A DNA stretch of 6,134 nucleotides, from assembly GCA_017694765.1 (NCBI GenBank), contig JADIML010000053.1, positions 1 through 6,134 on the forward strand, in the 5' to 3' direction. The notes beneath the pieces were generated by a model. That model was not told the DNA's origin. It did no database searches and saw nothing but the letters and a program-made list of their open reading frames with translations. The DNA is from Candidatus Scybalomonas excrementavium (GTDB lineage: Bacteria; Bacillota; Clostridia; Lachnospirales; Lachnospiraceae). A program made the translations under genes and the position numbers. This document shows positions 1 through 6,011 of this stretch, one piece after another (position 1 is the stretch's first letter; each line of letters begins with the position of its first letter).

Positions 1-813
1 GGAATTGGAAATATTACTACATTAAAAAAGATGTCTAGAGGAGATTATGAGCAGTACTCTTATATTTCAAGACAAGCTATGAGATATAGCTTAATAAATC
101 AGTTACAATGGGATAATACTCCAGTAGATGCGAGTAGTAAAGTAGTACAATTTGCTCCATCAGCAACAATTGAAGAGTACCCAGAAATTGATCTGTTTGG
201 TTATATGAAGACAGTCGCAAAAAGTGATGAAGCAAAAGGGGGAGCTGCAACAAGAAGTGCTGTTGTTCGCTTAAGTAATGCCATTTCATTAGAACCATAT
301 GACAGTGATATCGAATTTTTAACAAATATGGGATTGGCAAAACGTGGGGGATATGAAAATGCTATAGCACAAAGTGAAATTCATCGTTCTTACTATTCTT
401 ATACGATTACGATTGACCTTGATCGTGTTGGGGTGGATGGTACTATGGAGATTTCACAAGAAGAAAAAATAAAACGTGTACAAACTTTACTAGATGGAGT
501 GCAATATTTATATCGTGATATCAAAGGAAGAAGAGAAAATTTAAGTCCATTATTTATGATTGGTGGAAGATATGAGGTAGGATTACCATTCTTTGAAAAT
601 CGATTAAAAGTAGTAAAAAATAAAGTAAATGTTCATACATTACAGGAGTTAGTAGAAGACAATACTATGATGAAAAAGCATACATATACGGGGGTAGTGA
701 GTGATATTTTTGATAATGCTCAAGAAATAAAGGAAGTATTAGGAGCAAAAAGTATAGGAAAAACATTTGAACAGTTAAAAGAGGAAGTGAAGCAATATTA
801 TGAAGGCAATTAG
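1..813 (+). CDS. cas7: Cas7 (Cst2/DevR family), Cascade backbone subunit, 5' partial
   Basis: Cas7 is the RAMP-fold subunit that polymerises along the crRNA spacer and forms the backbone of the type I-B Cascade complex in the cytoplasm. The reading frame is open from base 1. The residues before the first visible ATG at 31 (GIGNITTLKK) match the usual Cst2 N-terminus, a Gly-rich GxGN..LKK stretch before SRGD. That ATG also has no ribosome binding site, so the true start lies upstream, by my estimate some 20 codons. Counting from the first visible codon, family-like segments are SRGDYEQYSYISRQAMRY (12-29), EIDLFGYM (62-69), an R-S-N-AISLEPY segment (about 85-100) and LSPLFMIGGRY...LPFFEN (181-200). 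270 codons are visible. The 3' end overlaps cas5 by 14 nt, indicating one transcript and coupled translation. Family and subtype assignment come from remembered motifs. Confidence 0.93.
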   Translation, partial: GIGNITTLKKMSRGDYEQYSYISRQAMRYSLINQLQWDNTPVDASSKVVQFAPSATIEEYPEIDLFGYMKTVAKSDEAKGGAATRSAVVRLSNAISLEPYDSDIEFLTNMGLAKRGGYENAIAQSEIHRSYYSYTITIDLDRVGVDGTMEISQEEKIKRVQTLLDGVQYLYRDIKGRRENLSPLFMIGGRYEVGLPFFENRLKVVKNKVNVHTLQELVEDNTMMKKHTYTGVVSDIFDNAQEIKEVLGAKSIGKTFEQLKEEVKQYYEGN

Positions 814-1501
814 GGTGGAATGTTTTCAAAATATGGTAAATTATCGAAAGCCTACGAGCTTTCTTTTGAAAGAAACATATCCATTACCACCATATTCAAC
901 AGTACTTGGTATGATTCATTTTGCATGTGGGTTTCAAGAATTTCATCCTATGAGATTAAGCATTCAAGGAACGAATAATGGAACAATTAGTGATCTATAT
1001 ACAAGATATTCTTTTACACCAGGAGGAAAATATGAGGCAGATCGTCATCAGTTAATTTCTGACGGACAATATGGAATTTTTAAAGGAATTGCACATACAG
1101 AACTTATTTGTGAAAATCACATGATATTCCATATTGTACCTAGTGAAGAAGATTTTGAACTGGTGTATCAGTCATTAAAATATCCAAAAAAATATTTAGC
1201 TTTAGGGAGGCATGAGGATATTTTAGATATTTGGAATGTGGATATCGTAGAACTTCGAAAAGAAGAAGAAGCAATATCAACTCATAATATATACATTCCT
1301 GTAGATTTCAGTATAGAATTAAATCAAGTAGTTCCGATTTTTAATCTTACATATGAATATGAGATTGTGAAGGGAATGAGGAGATGGAAAAAAGACGGAG
1401 GAAGAGTACGGGCGTATTATCTACCCAAAAATCAAGTAATTGATAATATATATGTCGATGATTTTTCTGAACAACCAGCAGTGGTTGCATTAACAAAATA
1501 A
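800..1501 (+). CDS. cas5: Cas5 (Cas5t-type, subtype I-B), Cascade subunit
   Basis: Cas5 is a RAMP protein that caps the 5' handle of the crRNA and joins Cas8 to the Cas7 backbone. The 233-residue length is normal for the family. The N-terminal segment MKAIRVECFQNMVNYRKP followed by KETYPLPPYSTVLGMIH (about 24-40) is the family signature, where the Pro-Pro-x-Ser-Thr-x-x-Gly helix start is typical of Cas5. A later YPKKYLALGRHED stretch (128-140) is the conserved Gly/Arg-bearing segment of the second half. No catalytic residues are expected because Cas6 normally processes the RNA in I-B. The start at 800 lies inside the end of cas7. A GAGGAAG at 781-787 is somewhat distant, so translation is probably coupled. 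The ORF is intact and ends 98 nt before cas3, the longest gap between cas genes in the window. Confidence 0.93.
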   Translation: MKAIRVECFQNMVNYRKPTSFLLKETYPLPPYSTVLGMIHFACGFQEFHPMRLSIQGTNNGTISDLYTRYSFTPGGKYEADRHQLISDGQYGIFKGIAHTELICENHMIFHIVPSEEDFELVYQSLKYPKKYLALGRHEDILDIWNVDIVELRKEEEAISTHNIYIPVDFSIELNQVVPIFNLTYEYEIVKGMRRWKKDGGRVRAYYLPKNQVIDNIYVDDFSEQPAVVALTK

Positions 1502-1507
1502 AGTAAT

Positions 1508-1537
1508 AGAATAATAGTGCCATATTGGAAGTTATTT
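1508..1537 (+). repeat. Degenerate CRISPR-repeat-like element between cas5 and cas3
   Basis: Laid without gaps against the array repeat (6040-6069), this stretch agrees at 20 of 30 positions. Repeat positions 5-10 (TAATAG) and 14-23 (CATATTGGAA) match exactly and keep their spacing, so 16 of 19 core positions agree. Orientation is the same as the array. The last eight positions, which would form the crRNA 5' handle, are poorly kept (AGTTATTT against ATGTAAAT), as is the short ACAT/ATGT inverted pair of the real repeat. It lies just after the cas5 stop. It could be a CreA/CreR-like regulatory guide, a relic of an old array or of off-site integration, or chance in AT-rich DNA. The 10-nt exact core makes chance the least attractive reading. 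Confidence 0.55.
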
Positions 1538-1545
1538 TCTATGAT
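1517..1545 (+). promoter_or_regulatory. Candidate internal promoter for cas3
   Basis: GTGCCA (1517-1522, 4 of 6 against TTGACA) stands 17 nt before TATGAT (1540-1545, 5 of 6 against TATAAT). Transcription would begin near 1552, leaving a short leader to the cas3 start at 1600. The -35 lies in the repeat-like element and the -10 inside the 1538-1552 dyad, a position where a bound protein or complex could block it. AT-rich DNA yields such matches often. cas3 may instead be read through from cas5. Confidence 0.3.
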
Positions 1546-1563
1546 TCATAGAGGATAGAAAAT
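1534..1563 (+). repeat. Nested inverted repeats (possible alternative hairpins) before cas3
   Basis: Two overlapping symmetries are visible. One is TCTATGA-T-TCATAGA (1538-1552), a perfect 7-bp dyad around a single base. The other is ATTTTCTAT (1534-1542) with ATAGAAAAT (1555-1563), a perfect 9-bp pair around 12 nt. Both use 1538-1542, so in RNA they exclude each other. The 1-nt centre of the first favours a DNA operator over an RNA hairpin. No T-run follows, so neither is a standard terminator. Confidence 0.5.
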
Positions 1564-1599
1564 GAAATAGTCAATGCTAGAAAAGAATGAGGAGATAAG

Positions 1600-3951
1600 A
1601 TGGAGTATTACGCAAAGTCAAAGGAAAAAGTATTAACAGAACAAGAAATGCAAAAAGTAAAAAAGGCATTTGAAAGAGTGATTAGCATGTTAGTAGGAGA
1701 ACTAACAGAAGTAGAAAGAGAAGTTTTGTACAATAGCTTAAATAATTTACAACAAAAAGAAAAACAACCACAAAAAACATTAAGGGATCATATAAAAGAA
1801 ACCGTATTATGTGCGAAAGATTTCTTTGAGCAGTATGGGGATTATTTTACTGAAAAGCAAAAGAAATTAATTTTATTTGCTTGTGAATATCATGATTATG
1901 GAAAAGCTGACATATTGTTTCAAAATCGAATACAGAAATTAAATTTAGGTAAAGAATTAGAAAAAGAAATCAGAAATATTACTATGATACCACATGGACA
2001 TTTAAGTACTTGTGTGATTTCAAAAGAAAAAATAGAAGAAAAGATAGGAGAAATAAAAAAGGAAGATTTTAAAGTTCTTTGTACAGCTGTCTACCATCAT
2101 CATGATAGAGAAGATGATGTTGATGACAATAAATTTAAAATATATATTGAAAAATATTATAAACCTTATATAAAAGAGTTTTTAAATATGGAGTTAAAAA
2201 CATCTTTAAGAAATCGCTCTAATACTTTATTTGCTAATAATAGTATTGGACAGACTAAGAGAATAGAAGATAAAGCATGGTATCAATATTTAACAATAAA
2301 AGGAATGTTAAATAAATTTGATTGGACAGTAAGTGCAGGGTTTGAAAGTGCAGAAGAATTTTGTGATCGAAAAGAAAAACAGCTAAAAAAATCTATTGAT
2401 GAACGATTACACAATCAATATCGTCCTATGCAAATTTATATGAAAGAAAATAAAAATCAAAATTTAGTTATTATTGCACCAACTGGATCAGGTAAAACAG
2501 AAGGTTCATTGCTTTGGTTAAATGGTGAGAAAGGATTTTATACATTGCCACTCCGAGTTTCATCAAATGCTATTTATAAAAGAATTAAGGAACAATATCA
2601 TTATGAACATGTAGCATTATTACATTCAAGTAGTCTAAATACTTACATAGAAGAAGCCAAAGAAGAAAGTGGATTAGTAAATTATGAACGAGCCAAATTG
2701 TTATCATATCCATTGACCATATGTACTGTTGATCAGTTGTTTTTATTTGCCTATAAAGCATTAGGAACAGAAATATTTCCAGCTACATTAAAGTATTCAA
2801 AAATCATTTTAGATGAGATACAAGCGTATTCTCCACGAGTTGTAGCAACACTTATTTATTGTTTAAAGACAATTTCTAAAATGGGAGGAAAATTTGCAAT
2901 TGTTACAGCTACTTTTCCGCCAGTTTTAAAAGCGTTTATGAGAAAGAAGGGGCTAGTAGAAGATAAAAACTATTTATTTCAAGATTTTACAAATGAGGAT
3001 CAAACAAAACGTCATATGTTAGAAATTCGTAATGAGGAGTTTGATATAGAAGAATTGGCAGAAAAAAGTCAAGAAAAGAAAGTATTAGTCATTTGTAATA
3101 CAATAAAAAAGGCACAACAATTATATGAACAACTTTCCGAACAGATAGAAGAAGTATTTTTATTACATTCCAATTTTTTACGTCAAGATAGAGAACTGTT
3201 AGAAAAGAGTATTATACAGTTTGCAAAAGAGAAAAATAAAAAAGGAATATGGATTAGTACACAAATTGTAGAAGCGAGTCTTGATATTGACTTCGAGATT
3301 TTATATACCGAAATGAGTACAGCAGATAGTTTATTACAGAGAATGGGGCGTTGTAATCGAAAGGGAAAATATGAGCCAGAAACCTCTAATATTATTGTGT
3401 TTGATACAAAAAATGGAAGAAATATTATTTATGACAAAGACATCTATGATCGTTCAATTGCTCTGTTAAAGAAATATGAAAATAAAATATTTACAGAATC
3501 AGAAAAGACAAATTATATTAATGATGTCTATAAAGAAGAGGAAATAAAGAATAGCATATATTATAAAGAGATTGAAGATAACTTAAATAAATTATCAGAT
3601 ATTAAGGTAACAAATTATGATAAAAAAAAGGCACAAGAAGAATTTCGAGATATTAGAAGTATAGCAGTTATTCCTTATGAAACTTATGAAAAAAAAGAAA
3701 CACTATTCCAAGAAGGGGTTCAATTTATTAAAAGTCCTAATATTGGAAAAGAAGCAAGACAGATTATAAGAGAAAAATTTTTGGATTATACAATTAATCA
3801 AACGATATATTATCGTACTCCTGATAATATAGATAAAAGTACAATAAAGGGCACTAATATCCATAAAATATATGCAGAGTATGACTTTGATAAAGATACA
3901 AAAAAGGGAAGGGGACTCGTTATTCAAAAGGAAGAGTATAACTATTTATAA
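1600..3951 (+). CDS. cas3: Cas3 HD nuclease-helicase (type I effector nuclease)
   Basis: Cas3 is recruited by target-bound Cascade, unwinds DNA 3' to 5' using ATP, and degrades one strand with its HD domain. The 783 residues carry both activities. The HD domain (about 55-245) shows H64, the H98-D99 pair in EYHDYGK, H132/H134 in PHGH, and the HHHD cluster 166-169, which supply the metal ligands. The SF2 helicase shows Walker A APTGSGKT (293-300), motif II DEIQ (405-408), motif III TAT (436-438), motif V STQIVEASLDIDF (553-565) and motif VI QRMGRCNRKG (580-589). Motif II ends in Gln, not His, a variant I associate with clostridial Cas3 proteins. A C-terminal accessory domain follows from about 610. 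The start is set by TGAGGAG (1588-1594), 5 nt before the ATG. No frameshift or missing core motif is seen. Confidence 0.97.
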   Translation: MEYYAKSKEKVLTEQEMQKVKKAFERVISMLVGELTEVEREVLYNSLNNLQQKEKQPQKTLRDHIKETVLCAKDFFEQYGDYFTEKQKKLILFACEYHDYGKADILFQNRIQKLNLGKELEKEIRNITMIPHGHLSTCVISKEKIEEKIGEIKKEDFKVLCTAVYHHHDREDDVDDNKFKIYIEKYYKPYIKEFLNMELKTSLRNRSNTLFANNSIGQTKRIEDKAWYQYLTIKGMLNKFDWTVSAGFESAEEFCDRKEKQLKKSIDERLHNQYRPMQIYMKENKNQNLVIIAPTGSGKTEGSLLWLNGEKGFYTLPLRVSSNAIYKRIKEQYHYEHVALLHSSSLNTYIEEAKEESGLVNYERAKLLSYPLTICTVDQLFLFAYKALGTEIFPATLKYSKIILDEIQAYSPRVVATLIYCLKTISKMGGKFAIVTATFPPVLKAFMRKKGLVEDKNYLFQDFTNEDQTKRHMLEIRNEEFDIEELAEKSQEKKVLVICNTIKKAQQLYEQLSEQIEEVFLLHSNFLRQDRELLEKSIIQFAKEKNKKGIWISTQIVEASLDIDFEILYTEMSTADSLLQRMGRCNRKGKYEPETSNIIVFDTKNGRNIIYDKDIYDRSIALLKKYENKIFTESEKTNYINDVYKEEEIKNSIYYKEIEDNLNKLSDIKVTNYDKKKAQEEFRDIRSIAVIPYETYEKKETLFQEGVQFIKSPNIGKEARQIIREKFLDYTINQTIYYRTPDNIDKSTIKGTNIHKIYAEYDFDKDTKKGRGLVIQKEEYNYL

Positions 3952-4005
3952 TTCAAGAAATTGTTATCGTAGTAAAAGTAAAAATAAATAGGATGGAGAG
4001 GGAAA

Positions 4006-4500
4006 ATGGAAGAAAAAATTACAGGAACAATGATTTATTATTATTTTATATGTAAAAAGAAATTATGGTATTTTTGTCATGATATTATGATGGAATCGGA
4101 AAATGATGATGTGATTCTAGGGAAATTACTAGATGAATCTAGCTATAAAAGAGCAGAAAAACATATTAATATCGATAATATTATCAGTATTGACTTTATA
4201 AAAAGTCGTAAGGAACTACATGAGATAAAAAAGAGTAAATCCATAGAAGAGGCAAGCATATGGCAAGTAAAATATTATCTATATTATTTGAAAAAAAGAG
4301 GAGTAGAGGAATTAAAAGCAAAAATTGATTATCCGTTATTAAAAGAAAATAAATTAATAGAATTAACTGAAAACGATGAAAATACTTTGGAAGAAATAAT
4401 AAAAAATATTATTGATATTAAAAATTTAAAATTGCCACCAAAAGTAGAAAGTAAAAAAGTATGTAAAAAATGTGCATATTATGAGCTTTGTTTTATTTGA
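4006..4500 (+). CDS. cas4: Cas4 PD-(D/E)XK nuclease with Fe-S cluster, prespacer processing
   Basis: Cas4 trims prespacers and checks PAMs for Cas1-Cas2, so that new spacers enter with correct length and orientation. The 164-residue protein has the RecB-like nuclease core: D63 in SIDF, E73 and K75 in LHEIKKS, and QxxxY (Q87...Y91) in WQVKYYLYY. Four cysteines fit an iron-sulfur cluster: C16 in the N-terminal CKKKLW motif, plus C153, C156 and C162 at the extreme C-terminus. C24 is an extra cysteine. Residue 43, in GKLLDESSYKR, is Asp where many RecB-like Cas4 proteins have His (GxxxHE). I believe this occurs in short clostridial Cas4 proteins but cannot check. Ribosome binding site GGAGAGG (3995-4001) sits 4 nt before the ATG. 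The gap to cas3 is 54 nt, with no convincing promoter. Confidence 0.95.
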   Translation: MEEKITGTMIYYYFICKKKLWYFCHDIMMESENDDVILGKLLDESSYKRAEKHINIDNIISIDFIKSRKELHEIKKSKSIEEASIWQVKYYLYYLKKRGVEELKAKIDYPLLKENKLIELTENDENTLEEIIKNIIDIKNLKLPPKVESKKVCKKCAYYELCFI

Positions 4501-4501
4501 G

Positions 4502-4533
4502 AAAGAATACTATAGATAGTAAAAGTATTTTTT
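4502..4533 (+). terminator. Weak terminator-like hairpin between cas4 and cas1
   Basis: AAAGAATACT (4502-4511) can pair with AGTATTTTTT (4524-4533) over 10 positions with one G-U, around a 12-nt loop. The T-run is the descending arm itself, so this is an A-tract/T-tract hairpin with only two G/C positions in the stem. At most it is partially effective, and could set the ratio of adaptation genes to upstream genes. The G of the stop codon is followed directly by A positions of the stem. Confidence 0.25.
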
Positions 4534-4549
4534 GTATAACTTGATACAA
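4532..4549 (+). repeat. Dyad motif TTGTA-N6-GATACAA, copy 1, upstream of cas1
   Basis: TTGTAT (4532-4537) and ATACAA (4544-4549) form a perfect 6-bp inverted repeat around 6 nt. The pattern TTGTA...GATACAA recurs at 5841-5857 just after cas2, with a 5-nt interval in place of 6, so the two copies bracket cas1-cas2. It might be a protein-binding site, but this AT-rich pattern could recur by chance. Confidence 0.35.
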
Positions 4550-4566
4550 TAGGAAAGGAGAAGGGT

Positions 4567-5559
4567 ATGAAAAAAAGTTTAGTTATTCATACAAATGGGG
4601 AGTTAAAAAGGAATGATAATACACTCTTGTTTATTGATTATGAAGGAAAAAAGCATCCAAAGCCAGTGGAAGCAATATCAGATATTTATATTTTTTCTGA
4701 AATGACAGTAAATACAAAATTTTTAAATTATATGTCCCAATACGGGATACCCATTCATTTCTTTAATTATTATCAGTATTATACAGGAAGTTTTTATCCA
4801 AAAGAAACATTATTATCCGGACAATTATTAGTACAACAAGTAGATGCCTATAGCAATTATTCTAAACGCCTTCCGATTGCAAAAGAATTTATTATGGCAG
4901 CAGCAGATAATATTTATCGAAATCTACGTTACTATAATAGTAGAGGAAAAGATGTAGAAAGTCCAATGAAAAAAATTGACTTATTGAGAAAAAATTTATC
5001 TGACGTGAAAAAAATAGAGGAATTGATGGGAATAGAGGGAAATATAAGAAAAGAATACTATTCTGCATGGAATGAAATTGTGAATCAGAATATTAAATTT
5101 GAAAAGAGAATAATGCACCCACCTGACAATATGATAAATTCATTGATTTCTTTTGTAAATTCATTAATTTATACGAAGGTTTTAAGTGAAATTTATAAAA
5201 CACAGTTAAATCCAACCATTAGTTATTTACATGAACCAGGCGTTCGGAGATTTTCTTTAGCATTAGATATTGCTGAAATATTTAAACCATTGATAGGAGA
5301 TAGACTTATATTCGCATTATTAAATAAAAAACAAATTACAGAGGATAGCTTTACAAAAGAACTAAATTTTCTACATTTAAAGAAAGAAGCCTCTCGATTA
5401 ATTATGAAGCAATTAGATGAGAGATTAGAAAAAACAATTACACATAAGGAACTAGGAAGAAAGGTATCTTATCAACATTTAATGCGTTTAGAATGTTATA
5501 AATTAGTAAAGCATCTAATGGGAGAAAAAGAGTATGAAGGATTTAGGATTTGGTGGTAG
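4567..5559 (+). CDS. cas1: Cas1 spacer integrase (subtype I-B)
   Basis: Cas1 is the metal-dependent integrase that, with Cas2, inserts prespacers at the leader-proximal repeat. The 330-residue length is normal. The N-terminal beta domain (about 1-80) contains EAISDIYIFSEMTVNT and a GIPIHFFN segment typical of the family. The alpha-helical catalytic domain has E157 in MGIEGNIRKEYY, H222 in YLHEPG, and the LALDIAEIFKP segment with D234 and E237, one of which completes the metal site. Ribosome binding site AAAGGAG (4554-4560), 6 nt before ATG, is the strongest in the window and suggests efficient translation. The 66-nt gap after cas4 holds a hairpin and a dyad motif. The last two Trp codons (TGGTGG) double as the likely ribosome binding site of cas2, which starts 2 nt after the cas1 stop. 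Confidence 0.97.
   Translation: MKKSLVIHTNGELKRNDNTLLFIDYEGKKHPKPVEAISDIYIFSEMTVNTKFLNYMSQYGIPIHFFNYYQYYTGSFYPKETLLSGQLLVQQVDAYSNYSKRLPIAKEFIMAAADNIYRNLRYYNSRGKDVESPMKKIDLLRKNLSDVKKIEELMGIEGNIRKEYYSAWNEIVNQNIKFEKRIMHPPDNMINSLISFVNSLIYTKVLSEIYKTQLNPTISYLHEPGVRRFSLALDIAEIFKPLIGDRLIFALLNKKQITEDSFTKELNFLHLKKEASRLIMKQLDERLEKTITHKELGRKVSYQHLMRLECYKLVKHLMGEKEYEGFRIWW
5552..5556 (+). promoter_or_regulatory. Ribosome binding site of cas2 inside the cas1 Trp-Trp codons
   Basis: GGTGG lies 5 nt before the ATG at 5562 and overlaps the final Trp-Trp codons and stop of cas1. It supports ATG 5562 as the cas2 start, over the in-frame TTG (5550) and GTG (5553) codons, which would prepend VVV to the conserved MYVILVYD start and lie within or just before this site. 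Confidence 0.6.
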
Positions 5560-5561
5560 TA

Positions 5562-5840
5562 ATGTATGTTATTTTAGTATATGATATTAGTCAAGAGAAT
5601 AATGGACAAAAACGGTGGTCTCAGGTTTTTAAACAATGTAAAAAATATTTATCACATGTACAAAATTCAGTGTTTGAAGGTGAAATCACAGCAGTGCAAT
5701 TAAAAAAATTGCAAAGTGAGATAAAACCGTATATCGATCAAGACTATGATTCTGTTATCGTATTTAAAGCAAGACAAGAAAAATGGTTAAGTAAAGAAAC
5801 CTTAGGTAAAAAAGAGGACAAGACAAGTTTCTTTTTATGA
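5562..5840 (+). CDS. cas2: Cas2, structural partner of Cas1 in spacer acquisition
   Basis: Cas2 is a small ferredoxin-fold dimer that bridges two Cas1 dimers and measures the prespacer. Starting at ATG 5562 gives 92 residues, a standard length, opening with the family's first strand MYVILVYDIS, whose Asp (D8) is the conserved residue. SHVQNSVFEGEIT (31-43) is the second family signature, and YDSVIVFKA (62-70) is the later strand. The reading frame can be extended upstream to TTG 5550, but this adds MVVV and removes the clean family N-terminus. It sits 2 nt after cas1, so the two are translated together. The array leader begins directly after the stop. Confidence 0.95.
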   Translation: MYVILVYDISQENNGQKRWSQVFKQCKKYLSHVQNSVFEGEITAVQLKKLQSEIKPYIDQDYDSVIVFKARQEKWLSKETLGKKEDKTSFFL

Positions 5841-5857
5841 TTGTAAGTTAGATACAA
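5841..5857 (+). repeat. Dyad motif TTGTA-N5-GATACAA, copy 2, downstream of cas2
   Basis: TTGTA (5841-5845) and GATACAA (5851-5857) repeat the arrangement at 4532-4549 and begin at the first base after the cas2 stop. TTGTA and TACAA also form a 5-bp inverted repeat around 7 nt. The function is unknown. Confidence 0.35.
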
Positions 5858-5865
5858 AAAATCAT

Positions 5866-5905
5866 TGTCGATCTTTAATTGTGTAAAAAATCCATTAGAT
5901 CGACA
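5866..5905 (+). repeat. 9-bp inverted repeat in the leader
   Basis: TGTCGATCT (5866-5874) and AGATCGACA (5897-5905) are perfect reverse complements around 22 nt. Overlapping it is a direct repeat: AAAAAATCATT (5856-5866) and AAAAAATCCATT (5885-5896). On the minus strand the stem is followed within a few bases by TTTTTT (complement of 5856-5861), so it might stop antisense transcription from the array toward the cas genes. The loop is long for a terminator, and a bound protein is equally possible. Confidence 0.5.
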
Positions 5906-5918
5906 GATAAAGAAAATC

Positions 5919-5947
5919 TTGAATATATAGGAAATTTATTATATAAT
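5919..5947 (+). promoter_or_regulatory. Pre-crRNA promoter (TTGAAT-17-TATAAT)
   Basis: TTGAAT (5919-5924, 4 of 6 against TTGACA) and a consensus TATAAT (5942-5947) are separated by the ideal 17 nt. Transcription would start near 5954, about 85 nt before the first repeat, in the array's direction. This is the best sigma-A-type promoter I find in the window. Confidence 0.7.
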
Positions 5948-5963
5948 AATTATAAAAGTATAA

Positions 5964-5987
5964 TTCTGTCTAGAAAACTAGAAAGAA
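5964..5987 (+). repeat. Imperfect palindrome in the transcribed part of the leader
   Basis: TTCTgTCTAG (5964-5973) and CTAGAaAGAA (5978-5987) pair over 10 positions with one mismatch around AAAA. It starts about 10 nt after the inferred transcription start, so it could be a 5' hairpin on pre-crRNA or an operator just downstream of the promoter. Confidence 0.5.
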
Positions 5988-6011
5988 CGACAAAAAGTTG
6001 GGTGACAGAGG

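Noticed and set aside
31..33. ATG at 31 as the cas7 start
   Set aside because: The frame is open to base 1, the upstream residues match the Cst2 N-terminal segment, and there is no ribosome binding site before this ATG.
77..340. 87-residue open frame on the minus strand
   Set aside because: It lies wholly inside cas7 in another frame, shows no family motif and is low complexity (Leu/His/Tyr-rich). It is a shadow of the real gene.
1231..1243. TTGGAATGT plus GGAT inside cas5, similar to the repeat's 3' end
   Set aside because: It matches 11 of 13 positions but lies in coding sequence (W-N-V-D), and the upstream half of the repeat does not align. It serves as a reminder that nine-base matches can arise by chance here.
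1587..1598. Tiny frame ATG AGG AGA TAA resembling a CreT-type arginine minigene
   Set aside because: AGGAG here is the cas3 ribosome binding site, which explains the codons. AGA is not expected to be rare in such an AT-rich genome, and the ATG lacks its own ribosome binding site.
3703..3927. 74-residue open frame on the minus strand
   Set aside because: It is opposite the cas3 3' end and Ile/Phe-rich merely because the coding strand is AT-rich. It has no convincing start context.
3961..3990. Possible promoter TTGTTA ... TAAATA before cas4
   Set aside because: The -10 match is poor (about 3 of 6), and the short gap fits simple operon read-through.
3969..3996. Repeat-like stretch before cas4 (GTAGTAAAAG...)
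   Set aside because: 11 of the first 15 positions fit, but the matches are nearly all A/T and a gap is needed for the rest. There is no long exact core like the one at 1521-1530.
4510..4529. Repeat-like stretch before cas1 (TATAGATAGTAAA)
   Set aside because: Agreement needs a gap and rests on A/T-rich positions, and the GGAATG part is absent.
5550..5561. TTG/GTG-started longer Cas2 (extra MVVV)
   Set aside because: The conserved Cas2 N-terminus begins at the ATG at 5562, and GGTGG at 5552-5556 is well placed for that ATG.
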